Shown piece by piece: positions 36,762 through 45,099 of a stretch of 64,000 bases of DNA. The position numbers and the translations under genes were made by a program. The notes beneath the pieces were generated by a model. That model saw nothing but the letters and a program-made list of their open reading frames with translations, ran no database searches and was not told the DNA's origin. The stretch is taken from positions 1 to 64,000 of the forward strand of contig JBBRZE010000004.1 of NCBI GenBank assembly GCA_038236995.1. The letters are read 5' to 3'. The DNA comes from JAAFHB01 sp038236995. GTDB lineage: Bacteria > Bacteroidota > Bacteroidia > Bacteroidales > Prolixibacteraceae. How positions within the stretch are numbered: position 1 is the stretch's first letter; every line of letters starts with the position of its first letter.

Positions 36762-38693
36762 ATGGCTGATTTAAAAAACAATTTACTCGAAAATATAGAT
36801 TATCCCGATGATCTGAGGAAACTAAAGGAAACACAACTTCCCGAGGTCTGTGCTGAATTAAGGGAATTTATCATCCGTGAAGCTGCAATCAATCCCGGAC
36901 ACCTGGGGGCAAACCTCGGTGTTGTTGATCTGACGGTTGCCCTTCACTATGCCTACAATACACCCTACGATCAGCTCATCTGGGACGTAGGTCACCAGGC
37001 TTACAGCCATAAAATTCTGACAGGTCGCCGAAAGACTTTCGCAACCAACCGTTTATACAAAGGGATCAGTGGTTTTCCTAAAATGGCAGAGAGTGAATAT
37101 GATTCATTTGGTGTCGGGCACTCGTCCACCTCCATCTCTGCAGCCCTTGGTATCGCAGTTGCATCAAAACTCAAGGGAGAAAAGGATCGGAAAGTGATCG
37201 CGGTGATCGGTGACGGTTCCATGACAGGCGGATTGGCTTTCGAAGGATTAAATAATGCCGGTGCATCAAATGCCGATATCCTTGTAATCCTGAATTATAA
37301 TAACATGTCGATCGATCCCAATGTAGGAGCGATCAGCAAGTATTTTGTCCAGATGCAAACCTCTCCGACTTACAACAGCTTGAAAACAAGGATATGGAAA
37401 ATTCTTGGGGAGATCTATGGCGTGGGATCCACTGCCCGAAGAGTACTCCAGAAACATCAGCAGGCGTTAAAATCGGTTGTTTTCAGAGAAAGTAATATCT
37501 TCGAATCATTCGGGTTCCGCTATTTTGGTCCTGTTGACGGACACGATGTAATTGGCTTAGCAAAAATATTTAACGATCTAAAGGCAATACCTGGACCTAA
37601 AGTTCTTCATGTTGTTACAAAAAAAGGGAAAGGCTTTACCCCTGCCGAAAATGATGCGACTAAATGGCACGCTGCCCCCGGGAAATTTGACGTTAACACA
37701 GGCGAAGTATTCACTACAATATCAGATATTCCGGAATCACCTAAATATCAATTTGTTTTTGGAAAAACAATTATTGAACTGGCAATATTGAACGAAAGAA
37801 TTGTCGGTATTACGCCTGCAATGCCTTCGGGTTGCTCGCTAAATATGATGATGAAGGTATTCCCCAAAAGAGCTTTTGACGTAGGAATTGCGGAGCCACA
37901 TGCAGTTACATTTGCAGCGGGGCTTGCAGCCGGCGGGATGTTACCTTTTGTCAATATCTACTCTTCATTTATGCAACGATCTTACGATCAGATTATTCAT
38001 GATGTCGCGTTGCAAAATCTTAATGTTGTCCTTTGCATGGATCGCGCAGGGCTCGTTGGTGCTGACGGTGCCACGCATCATGGAATATTCGATCTTGCTT
38101 TTATGAGGAATATCCCGAATATGACCGTTTCTGCCCCTATGGACCAGGTAGAGTTGCGTAATTTGATGTACACAGCACAACTTCCGAACAAGGGGCCTTT
38201 TAGTATCCGCTATCCTCGAGGAAATGGCCCCATCGTTGACTGGAAAAGAGAATTCCAGGAAATACCAGTTGGAAAAGGAAGAAAAATTAGTGATGGTAAT
38301 GATCTTGCTATACTCTCAATTGGTCATGCAGGAAATTTTGTGGTCGAAGCTTATACGATTTTGAATAACGAAGGAATCACCTTTTCGCATTACGATATGC
38401 GTTTTGTGACACCAATCGATGAGGAGATCCTGGATAAAGTTGCATCAAAATTCGATACCATCATTACAGTCGAGGATGGAGTAATTGAAGGTGGCTTTGG
38501 CAGTGCAGTCAGCGAATATTTTACCCCTTCAGACAAAAACATCGCAATCACACGGTTAGGAGTTCCAAACCGATTTATTGAACACGGTTCGCAGGAAGAG
38601 TTACACCACGAATGTGGATTCGATACAGAAGGGATTTGTAAAACAGTTCGTGAACTCATTCTGTGCCGGCAAAAATCACAGATCCTTGGCTGA
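36762..38693 (+). CDS. dxs: 1-deoxy-D-xylulose-5-phosphate synthase
   Basis: This 643-residue thiamine-diphosphate enzyme condenses pyruvate and glyceraldehyde 3-phosphate, the first step of the MEP isoprenoid route. Motifs: HLGANLGVVDLTVALHY near 47, WDVGHQAYSHKILTGR near 75, the ThDP motif GDGSMTGGLAFEGLNNAG near 150, RAGLVGADGATHHGIFD near 427 and the C-terminal transketolase fold. The length is normal. A polyprenyl synthetase that uses the pathway's products is encoded 1.7 kb downstream at 40363. The gene is alone in its transcript with its own TACATTTG promoter. Confidence 0.97.
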   Translation: MADLKNNLLENIDYPDDLRKLKETQLPEVCAELREFIIREAAINPGHLGANLGVVDLTVALHYAYNTPYDQLIWDVGHQAYSHKILTGRRKTFATNRLYKGISGFPKMAESEYDSFGVGHSSTSISAALGIAVASKLKGEKDRKVIAVIGDGSMTGGLAFEGLNNAGASNADILVILNYNNMSIDPNVGAISKYFVQMQTSPTYNSLKTRIWKILGEIYGVGSTARRVLQKHQQALKSVVFRESNIFESFGFRYFGPVDGHDVIGLAKIFNDLKAIPGPKVLHVVTKKGKGFTPAENDATKWHAAPGKFDVNTGEVFTTISDIPESPKYQFVFGKTIIELAILNERIVGITPAMPSGCSLNMMMKVFPKRAFDVGIAEPHAVTFAAGLAAGGMLPFVNIYSSFMQRSYDQIIHDVALQNLNVVLCMDRAGLVGADGATHHGIFDLAFMRNIPNMTVSAPMDQVELRNLMYTAQLPNKGPFSIRYPRGNGPIVDWKREFQEIPVGKGRKISDGNDLAILSIGHAGNFVVEAYTILNNEGITFSHYDMRFVTPIDEEILDKVASKFDTIITVEDGVIEGGFGSAVSEYFTPSDKNIAITRLGVPNRFIEHGSQEELHHECGFDTEGICKTVRELILCRQKSQILG

Positions 38694-38838
38694 CCCTTGA
38701 AATTAGAGAATAGGAGAATAATAAGAAGGTACGAAGAGGAGAAATTGAGAATTTTGCATTACAAATGTGCTGGTTTTCACCTTTCGGCTTTTTACTTTAA
38801 CCTTAAAAATATTTTCTCGGTTGTATTATAAATTTTTA

Positions 38839-38846
38839 TACTTTTG
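38839..38846 (+). promoter_or_regulatory. -7 promoter element of the DUF177-rpmF operon
   Basis: TACTTTTG matches TAnnTTTG, 25 bp before the DUF177 start. TTG at 38821-38823 could be part of a -33 but the spacing is short. Confidence 0.55.
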
Positions 38847-38871
38847 CAAAGCTTAAAAAAAGGGGAACGCT

Positions 38872-39405
38872 ATGAACTACCTTTCACAATATACCATTCC
38901 GTTTTCCGGCCTTAAAGAGGGAAAGCATTTATTTGACTTTTCAGCAGACAAACGATTTTTTGCCGGATTCGAGGAGAGTGAGATTGAAAAAGGGAGTGTC
39001 AGTATCCAGGTTGAACTGGAAAAACGGACCACTTATCTGAGGTTGAAATTTATGATTAAAGGTGAGGTTGAATTGATTTGCGACCGATGTCTTGAACCTT
39101 ATTTACAGCCGATTGAAAGCAGCAACCTCATGTTGGTGAAGTTTAGCGAAACAGAAACCGACGATGGTGATGAAGTAATTTATATCCATCCGGGAGCTTA
39201 TCAGGTTGAAGTTGCAAAGTTGATTTATGAATTCGTCGTTTTAAGTATCCCGATCAGGCATGTTCATCCTGATGATAAGGAAGGAAATAGCCTTTGTGAT
39301 CCGGAGATGCTTCGAAAATTAGATGAATACAAAGCTACCGATTTACCGGAAAGTAGTCCGATAGATCCAAGGTGGAACGATTTGAAAAATATTATTGGTA
39401 ATTAA
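38872..39405 (+). CDS. DUF177 (YceD-like) protein
   Basis: The protein has 177 residues. Its middle contains ELICDRCLEPYLQPI near 62, the conserved CxRCL-type segment of DUF177, and the C-terminus ends DLPESSPIDPRWNDLKNI, the usual family ending. DUF177 proteins are encoded directly before rpmF in many bacteria and are linked to 23S rRNA accumulation or ribosome assembly. Here rpmF follows by 17 bp in the same transcript, which supports the assignment. The biochemical role is not defined. Confidence 0.9.
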   Translation: MNYLSQYTIPFSGLKEGKHLFDFSADKRFFAGFEESEIEKGSVSIQVELEKRTTYLRLKFMIKGEVELICDRCLEPYLQPIESSNLMLVKFSETETDDGDEVIYIHPGAYQVEVAKLIYEFVVLSIPIRHVHPDDKEGNSLCDPEMLRKLDEYKATDLPESSPIDPRWNDLKNIIGN

Positions 39406-39422
39406 AGTAAAGATTATTAAAA

Positions 39423-39608
39423 ATGGCACATCCAAAGCACAAACATTCCAAGACGAGAAGAGATAAACGCAGAACACATGACAAAGCGGTTCCTGCAACT
39501 TTAGCTACTTGTTCGAACTGCGGCGCAACTGTGAAATATCACACAGTATGTCAAGACTGCGGTTACTACAGAGGTAAACTGGCAATCGAAAAGAGCGAAG
39601 TCGTTTAA
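39423..39608 (+). CDS. rpmF: Ribosomal protein bL32
   Basis: This 61-residue basic protein of the large ribosomal subunit has the N-terminus MAHPKHKHSKTRRDKRRTHD and a zinc ribbon formed by CSNCG near 32 and CQDCG near 46, so it is the zinc-binding (C+) form. Length and sequence are typical. It is expressed with the DUF177 gene; a rho-independent terminator follows 50 bp after its stop. Bacteroidota often have fabH and plsX after rpmF, but here a bactofilin gene follows instead. Confidence 0.97.
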   Translation: MAHPKHKHSKTRRDKRRTHDKAVPATLATCSNCGATVKYHTVCQDCGYYRGKLAIEKSEVV

Positions 39609-39657
39609 TTTCCTGCTTCCGGCTCTTCAACTTATTGTTATTAACAATCAAGCATTT

Positions 39658-39680
39658 AAAATCCCTCAGGGGATTTTTTT
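39658..39680 (+). terminator. Terminator after rpmF
   Basis: AAATCCC (39659-39665) pairs with GGGATTT (39670-39676) across a TCAG loop, followed by a run of seven T. Confidence 0.85.
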
Positions 39681-39755
39681 GCAATGTATTGATGTATATT
39701 GCATTGGTATTGCGTAAATTGCGATCATTATTAATGCTTTTAAATTACACTAAAA

Positions 39756-40133
39756 ATGTCAATAATGTCGAAACCAATTATCAATGAGGTTAAAGCGTTG
39801 AACACTTTTGCGCAGGATACAAAAATCATCGGGGACATTGAATCTGATGGAGACATCCGCATGGATGGAGCTATGGAGGGTAAACTCAACTGTAAAGGCC
39901 GGGTAGTGATCGGCCCTGAGGCACGTATTATAGGGACAATCAATGCCCAGAATGCTGAAATCCTAGGCAATGTTGAAGGAGAAATAAATGTGATCGATTT
40001 GCTTACATTGAAATCGACAGCTGTAATTACAGGTGATTTACTCATGGGTAAATTATCAGTTGAACCTGGTGCCCGATTTACAGGCAATTGCAAAATGAAC
40101 GGTAGCGAGAAGAGCCTTCCTGATTTGGAATAA
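39756..40133 (+). CDS. Bactofilin-family cytoskeletal protein
   Basis: This 125-residue protein has the bactofilin core: TKIIGDIESDGDIRMDGAMEGKL near residue 20, then KGRVVIGPEARIIGTINAQ and GNVEGEINVIDLLTLKS repeats that form a right-handed beta-helix, with short disordered ends. Bactofilins polymerise on the inner face of the membrane and position cell-wall enzymes. Starts at 39756 or at the ATG three codons later (39765) are both possible. No M23 peptidase is adjacent, although one is a frequent partner. A strong terminator follows. Confidence 0.9.
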   Translation: MSIMSKPIINEVKALNTFAQDTKIIGDIESDGDIRMDGAMEGKLNCKGRVVIGPEARIIGTINAQNAEILGNVEGEINVIDLLTLKSTAVITGDLLMGKLSVEPGARFTGNCKMNGSEKSLPDLE

Positions 40134-40176
40134 CATTTTTCAGAAAGGAATTTATCAACTTTCTATCATAAATTTA

Positions 40177-40219
40177 CAAAAAGAGCCGAAAGGAGAATAT
40201 ATCCTTTCGGCTCTTTTTG
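40177..40219. terminator. Strong terminator after the bactofilin gene
   Basis: An exact 18-bp stem (40177-40194 with 40202-40219, loop GAATATA) contains AGAGCCGAAAGGA and ends in TTTTTGTTTTT. The arms carry A and T runs, so it may work in both directions. Confidence 0.92.
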
Positions 40220-40362
40220 TTTTTCCGGTTGCCTTTTAATTGTTAATTTCGTACGTTACAGCGATCGTAAGAACTTTTACCTAATTGATCAGCGTTAATT
40301 TATTCATATTGAGCCAATTAGTAATAGTATTTCATCAGACTTAAACCTTCAATTCATTACCT

Positions 40363-41346
40363 ATGAATAACTTAAATAGCATGGTTGCCTTTTTTGAAGC
40401 AGCTTTTCGCGAAGAGATACAGTCGATCGGGCAAACAGTACCCCAAAAATTGTATGAACCGGTTGCCTACTCGTTAATGATTGGCGGGAAACGGCTCCGT
40501 CCTGGTTTAATGCTACATGCAGCTTCAATGTTTTCAAAATCGGTTGATCATGTATTGTCCGCGGCTATGGCAATTGAAATCTTCCATAACTTCACCTTGC
40601 TCCACGATGACATTATGGATAAGGCTGATGTGAGACGCAGTTTGCCTACTGTCCACAAAAAATATAACGACAATGTTGCCATTCTTAGCGGTGATGCAAT
40701 GTGCATCCTGGCATTTAAGTACTTTTCAAAAGGAAACGATGCAAGGGTGCATGAATTGCTTCCATTATTTACGACAACAGCCCTTGAAGTCTGCGAAGGG
40801 CAGCAATTCGACATGGATTTCGAAACACGAGATAATGTAACTGTGGAAGAATATCTCGAAATGATCAGGCTTAAAACCGCAGTACTCATAGCAAGCAGTC
40901 TCAAAATCGGAGCCTTGCTTGGCAATGCCAAACAAACCGACGCCGATCTGCTTTACGAATATGGCATCAATGTTGGTCTGGCCTTTCAATTGCAGGATGA
41001 TTGGCTTGACGTATATGGCGATCCGGATGTATTCGGGAAAAAGAGAGGTGGCGACATCTGTGCCAACAAAAAGACTTATTTATTACTGAAGGCTTTAGAG
41101 ATAAGCGATCAACTGACACTGCAGCGTCTGAATCAATGGCTTCTGAAACTTGATTTTGATGAAGAACAGAAAATTGCCGCGATCACAGCCATTTACGATA
41201 AGACAGGCGTTAGCGAAGCCACGCAGGATCTGATGCGAAGTTATCATGACAAAGCACTTATCGCACTCGAAAAAGTTGCCATTCCATCAAATATTAAAAA
41301 CACGCTGACAGCTTTCGCGGGTGAAGTAATGGAAAGGATCAAATAA
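40363..41346 (+). CDS. Polyprenyl (isoprenoid) diphosphate synthase
   Basis: This 327-residue, all-helical trans-prenyltransferase adds isopentenyl units to allylic diphosphates. The first aspartate-rich motif is LLHDDIMDKAD near 72, GGKRLRPGLML lies near 43 and the second aspartate-rich motif LQDDWLDVYG near 208. Both DDxxD motifs are complete. The bulky residues before the first motif suggest a short to medium chain product (farnesyl, geranylgeranyl or longer for quinones); chain length cannot be fixed from sequence alone. It uses the IPP/DMAPP made by the MEP route that begins with dxs upstream. Confidence 0.93.
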   Translation: MNNLNSMVAFFEAAFREEIQSIGQTVPQKLYEPVAYSLMIGGKRLRPGLMLHAASMFSKSVDHVLSAAMAIEIFHNFTLLHDDIMDKADVRRSLPTVHKKYNDNVAILSGDAMCILAFKYFSKGNDARVHELLPLFTTTALEVCEGQQFDMDFETRDNVTVEEYLEMIRLKTAVLIASSLKIGALLGNAKQTDADLLYEYGINVGLAFQLQDDWLDVYGDPDVFGKKRGGDICANKKTYLLLKALEISDQLTLQRLNQWLLKLDFDEEQKIAAITAIYDKTGVSEATQDLMRSYHDKALIALEKVAIPSNIKNTLTAFAGEVMERIK

Positions 41347-41349
41347 GCC

Positions 41350-41357
41350 TATCTTTG
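41350..41357 (+). promoter_or_regulatory. -7 promoter element of metF
   Basis: TATCTTTG fits TAnnTTTG and begins 3 bp after the polyprenyl synthetase stop, 46 bp before metF. It suggests metF has its own promoter. Confidence 0.5.
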
Positions 41358-41403
41358 TACCCGTTAAAATAATGATTGGAATTATAAATACGCAAGTTCT
41401 CTT

Positions 41404-42357
41404 ATGAAGGTTATCGATATCATTCAACAATCGGAGAAAACTGTTTTCTCCTTTGAATTATTACCACCACTGAAAGGTCAGAAACCAGACAAATTATATC
41501 GGACAATTGATGAACTGATTGAGTTTAATCCTCAGTATATCAATATCACAACGCATCGAGACGAAGTAGAATTCCGGGAATTACCTGGTGGATTGATGCA
41601 GAAAAGAATTGTTCGGAAACGTCCCGGAACTGTGGCCATTGCAGCAGCAATTCAAAACGCTTACAATATTCCTGTAGTTCCTCATGTCGTTTGCGGCGGA
41701 TTTACCAAAGAGGAAACCGAAAATATACTTCTTGACCTTAATTTTCTGGGAATTAAAAATGTACTTGCACTTCGGGGCGATGGGCTAAAATCTGAAAGTT
41801 TTTTTAATCCGGAACGTGAAGGACATTCACATGCAAAGGAGCTGGTGGAACAAATTGTCAACCTTAGACAAGGAAAATACCTGGATCCGGAAATCAAAAA
41901 CACGGCAGAACTGGATTTCTGTATTGGGGTTGCCGGTTATCCTGAGAAACATTTTGAAGCCTCCAACATCGATATTGACCTACTCAACCTGAAAGAAAAA
42001 GTGGATGCTGGTGCCGATTATATTGTGACCCAGATGTTTTTCGACAACCAGAAATACTATGACTTCGTCAGCCGATGCAGAGCGATTGGAATTACTGTAC
42101 CGATTATTCCGGGGATCAAACCATTGGCAATGATGAACCAAATTACAGTTTTACCTAAACTTTTCAGTATCGACATTCCGGAAGCGTTTGCCCGCGAAGT
42201 CCGCAAATGCAAAACCAACGACGAGGCAAGAGCTGTAGGTACGGAATGGGCAATTGAGCAATCGCGCGACTTGATTGCGCACAAAGTCCCATGCCTTCAT
42301 ATTTACACCTATGGAATCTCGGACAACACAAGACAAATTGCCAAAGCGGTGATCTAA
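41404..42357 (+). CDS. metF: 5,10-methylenetetrahydrofolate reductase
   Basis: This 317-residue FAD enzyme reduces methylene-THF to methyl-THF for methionine synthesis. It has FSFELLPPLKGQ near 16 with the conserved Glu, HVVCGGFTKEETENILLDL near 96, NVLALRGDG near 118, VTQMFFDNQKYYDFV near 203 and PIIPGIKPL near 230. The length fits bacterial MetF. No riboswitch-like structure is obvious in the 57-bp leader. The gene stands alone between the prenyl synthase and DUF2027 genes, although the 45-bp gap to the next gene would allow read-through. Confidence 0.96.
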   Translation: MKVIDIIQQSEKTVFSFELLPPLKGQKPDKLYRTIDELIEFNPQYINITTHRDEVEFRELPGGLMQKRIVRKRPGTVAIAAAIQNAYNIPVVPHVVCGGFTKEETENILLDLNFLGIKNVLALRGDGLKSESFFNPEREGHSHAKELVEQIVNLRQGKYLDPEIKNTAELDFCIGVAGYPEKHFEASNIDIDLLNLKEKVDAGADYIVTQMFFDNQKYYDFVSRCRAIGITVPIIPGIKPLAMMNQITVLPKLFSIDIPEAFAREVRKCKTNDEARAVGTEWAIEQSRDLIAHKVPCLHIYTYGISDNTRQIAKAVI

Positions 42358-42402
42358 ATTTGCTGAATATCAGCAAGAATTGAATTTTAACAACAGTATA
42401 TC

Positions 42403-43461
42403 ATGGCATTAAAAATAGGTGACAAAGTAAGATTTCTCAACGAAGTTGGTGGTGGTCGAATTACTTCAATAATAAGTGAAGATATTGTAAATGTTGAGAC
42501 GAACGATGGATTTGAGGTTCCAACACGGGTTAGTAACCTGATCGTTGTTAACTCTCCTGATATTTACGAGAGCGGAAGAACGCGGAATACAGTTGCGGCA
42601 CCAAAACCTGCTCCGGCACCAGAAAAAAAAGCTGTAAAACCAGAGGAACCCTGGTTCTCTGACAAAAACCAGCTTGCTACCAAGGAACAACCACAATATC
42701 TTTTCGTGCTTGTTCCCGAAATTCCGGCCAACCCACCAATCGGAAATATTTCAATGTACCTTGTTAATAATTGTAACGATACCCTGCTTTTCAGATTTGC
42801 ACAAAAAAACAAATATAACTATGAGACAATTTCTACCGGATCATTGAGTCCCAATTCAAAAACATATCTTGGCCTAATTAAACCTGAAATGATTGCGGAA
42901 TTGCCAGTTTATTGTTTTCAATTACTGAACTTCAGGAAGCGGTCAAAAGAGTTGGAACCTTTTATGCAAAAGGAAATTACACTTTCAGCTGTTAAATTCT
43001 ACAAACAAAACTCCTTTGTGACAACAAAGCTTTTTAAAGTGCCTGTCATGTTGTTTCAAATAAATGAGAATCCGCTTAAAGCAGAAATTGAGAAACTAAC
43101 TGAACACGATTTTCAGAAAGCAACTGCAATGAAAGAGCCGGTAAAAAAGGAACAACCTGTTGCACTTCCAAATCCTAATTTAGTTGAAATTGATCTTCAT
43201 ATTCATGAGCTACTTGACAATCACAATAATCTGACAAATACCGATATGGTCAATGTCCAGATGAAAAAATTTCACGAAGAGATGGATAAAGCAATTAAGA
43301 CGGATGTCAAGAAAATAGTATTTATCCATGGGGTTGGAAACGGCACGCTCAAAAATGAACTGCGACGCGAACTACAGCGAAAATATGCGAAGTATAGTTT
43401 CCAGGATGCATCCTTCCGCGAATATGGTTATGGTGCTACAATGGTAATTATCAGAAAATAA
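42403..43461 (+). CDS. DUF2027 protein with C-terminal Smr domain
   Basis: The 352-residue protein starts with ALKIGDKVRFLNEVGGGRIT, a KOW-like beta-barrel, followed by a Pro/Ala-rich linker (residues 65-90) and the central DUF2027 beta domain. From about residue 262, VEIDLHIHELLDN and KKIVFIHGVGNGTLKNELRR form a complete Smr domain with its DLH and HGxGxG motifs. Smr domains bind or nick DNA/RNA and occur at the end of MutS2; this protein has no MutS ATPase. A nucleic-acid role, possibly on stalled ribosomes, is inference. Confidence 0.9.
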   Translation: MALKIGDKVRFLNEVGGGRITSIISEDIVNVETNDGFEVPTRVSNLIVVNSPDIYESGRTRNTVAAPKPAPAPEKKAVKPEEPWFSDKNQLATKEQPQYLFVLVPEIPANPPIGNISMYLVNNCNDTLLFRFAQKNKYNYETISTGSLSPNSKTYLGLIKPEMIAELPVYCFQLLNFRKRSKELEPFMQKEITLSAVKFYKQNSFVTTKLFKVPVMLFQINENPLKAEIEKLTEHDFQKATAMKEPVKKEQPVALPNPNLVEIDLHIHELLDNHNNLTNTDMVNVQMKKFHEEMDKAIKTDVKKIVFIHGVGNGTLKNELRRELQRKYAKYSFQDASFREYGYGATMVIIRK

Positions 43462-43486
43462 GCAAAAAGAGTTATAAGTTTAAAGT

Positions 43487-43530
43487 GATGAGAGATGACC
43501 GACAAAAAGTTCATCTCTCATCCCTTTTTC
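43487..43530. terminator. Terminator between the convergent DUF2027 and SUI1 genes
   Basis: GATGAGAGATGA (43487-43498) pairs exactly with TCATCTCTCATC (43511-43522) across a 12-base loop and is followed by CCTTTTTC. Confidence 0.85.
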
Positions 43531-43565
43531 ATTTTTAATTCTTCATTTCCAAATATCTGAGCGAA

Positions 43566-43925
43566 TCATCCGCCGGCCTTTTTTGCCTTATATCCTTCGG
43601 TAATTAATATTTCCATTATACGATCTCGAAAATCACCTTGTATCAGGATTTCTCCCTCTTTTACGGTTCCTCCTACCCCACACTTGGATTTTAATTTTTT
43701 CCCCAGCTCCTTCAGATCATCTTCCAATCCAATAAAACCTGAGATTAAGGTCACTTTTTTACCTGCACGCTGCTTTTTATCGAGCAACACCTTCAAATTT
43801 TGCTGGGAAGGTTTAAGCGTTTCCCGATTCTGATCCTCAGAATTATAGTTATATTCGAAGCTGTCGGCTGTCGAGTAGACAATCCCATCACGGGATTTAC
43901 TGTTTTGCTGGTTCGACATATGCAT
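43566..43925 (-). CDS. SUI1/YciH-family translation initiation factor
   Basis: This 119-residue protein has a SUI1 fold from residue 50: KKVTLISGFIGLEDDLKELG, then KLKSKCGVGGTVKEGEILIQ and GDFRDRIMEILITEGYKAKKAGG. This is the classical eIF1/YciH pattern, including the conserved C-G-V-G-G-T segment. Bacterial YciH proteins affect start-codon fidelity and ribosome behaviour under stress. The first 45 residues are polar and likely disordered. It is monocistronic and convergent with the DUF2027 gene. Confidence 0.93.
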   Translation of the reverse strand: MHMSNQQNSKSRDGIVYSTADSFEYNYNSEDQNRETLKPSQQNLKVLLDKKQRAGKKVTLISGFIGLEDDLKELGKKLKSKCGVGGTVKEGEILIQGDFRDRIMEILITEGYKAKKAGG

Positions 43926-43972
43926 CTATTTATATATTTACGATTCAATTGTTTACAAATAACAAAACTAAT

Positions 43973-43980
43973 ACAGTTAC
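43973..43980 (-). promoter_or_regulatory. -7 promoter element of the SUI1 gene
   Basis: On the minus strand TAGTTTTG matches TAnnTTTG, 47 bp before the ATG at 43925. No clear -33 is present. Confidence 0.42.
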
Positions 43981-44263
43981 GCGTTAACACCTTTTAAAAC
44001 GCCAAATTTCAGAAATTTAAAATTAGCAAATTTTAGAGATTCTCATGATCTGAAATGTAAGTGAAATCCGGCAAATCAATAATCATTCTAATTTAGGTAC
44101 CGTTTTACCTACCAATTCATTAATTTTTTACAAATTTGCGACACAGAAAAAACAGCTATAGGGAGTAACGAAAGTAATCTATTTCGTCAACTTTTAAAGT
44201 TACGGTACCTCTTTTGAACCCCATCTGTTAGTCATTGATTTTCAATAAAAAAAATTCTTATTA
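43981..44263. other. Divergent intergenic region before the Nfn operon
   Basis: The region is A/T rich and carries the unassigned promoter of the 44264 operon. TACAAATTTG near 44129 resembles a -7 box but has four rather than two bases between TA and TTTG. A small palindrome-like GGTACCGTTTTACC lies near 44096. No gene is supported. Confidence 0.4.
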
Positions 44264-45088
44264 ATGAATAAGATCCTCGAGAAAGAGTATTTTTCAGATA
44301 AGGTGGTTAAGCTGGTTGTCGAAAACCCTTTGATTGCCAAATCCAGAAAACCGGGTAATTTCGTCATGTTGCGTATTGGTGAGGATGGCGAAAGATTTCC
44401 ATTAACCATTGCAGGAGCTGATCCTGTGAAGGGAACCATCACATTAGTCGTCCAGATCATGGGTGTCAGTTCATCAAAACTGGTGGCTCTTGAGGTTGGG
44501 GAATCCATTACAGACCTTGTAGGCCCACTTGGCAAACCAACGCACATCGAAAATATCGGAACAGTTTTGGCAGCAGGCGGCGGCGTAGGTGTAGCACCAC
44601 TCCTCCCAATAGTTGAAGCATTTAAAAAAGCCGGTAACCGCGTAGTTACGGTAATTGCAGCCCGAAATAAAGATCTTATCATTCTGGAAGATGAGGTGCG
44701 CAAATGGTCTGATGAATTGATTGTGATGACCGATGACGGATCACATGGTCGTCAGGGATTGGTAACAGTCGGTATGGAAGAGATCATTAAACGCGAGAAA
44801 GTGGATGAGTGTATCGTCATAGGGCCAGCCATTATGATGAAATTCGCATCGATACTGACAAAAAAATACAATATTCCGACGCAGGCCAGCTTAAATTCGA
44901 TCATGGTTGACGGAACAGGAATGTGCGGAGCCTGTCGTGTAACGGTGGGCGGAAAAACAAAGTTCACCTGTGTTGACGGCCCTGAATTTGATGCCCATCA
45001 GGTCGATTTTGATGAAATGCTAATGCGACTGGGTGGCTACTCCCAGGAGGAGAAAAAGGCAAACGAAATTTATTCACAAAACCTTTAA
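44264..45088 (+). CDS. nfnA: NfnA-like FAD/[2Fe-2S] subunit (ferredoxin-NADP reductase / DHOD electron-transfer type)
   Basis: This 274-residue protein has an N-terminal FAD-binding barrel (PGNFVMLRIGEDGERFPLTI near 27, LVGPLGKPTHIE near 85), the NAD-binding VLAAGGGVGVAPLLPIVEAF near 103 and a [2Fe-2S] site in GMCGACRVTVGG plus CVDGPEFDAHQ near 220-245. It is homologous to dihydroorotate dehydrogenase electron-transfer subunits and to NfnA/SudB. With the large subunit encoded 11 bp downstream it should transfer electrons between NADH, NADPH and ferredoxin. A sulfide dehydrogenase role is an alternative. Confidence 0.88.
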   Translation: MNKILEKEYFSDKVVKLVVENPLIAKSRKPGNFVMLRIGEDGERFPLTIAGADPVKGTITLVVQIMGVSSSKLVALEVGESITDLVGPLGKPTHIENIGTVLAAGGGVGVAPLLPIVEAFKKAGNRVVTVIAARNKDLIILEDEVRKWSDELIVMTDDGSHGRQGLVTVGMEEIIKREKVDECIVIGPAIMMKFASILTKKYNIPTQASLNSIMVDGTGMCGACRVTVGGKTKFTCVDGPEFDAHQVDFDEMLMRLGGYSQEEKKANEIYSQNL

Positions 45089-45099
45089 CTTTAAGGTAA

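Noticed and set aside
44120..44140. TACAAATTTG as promoter for the Nfn operon
   Set aside because: Four bases instead of two separate TA and TTTG, and no -33 is visible.
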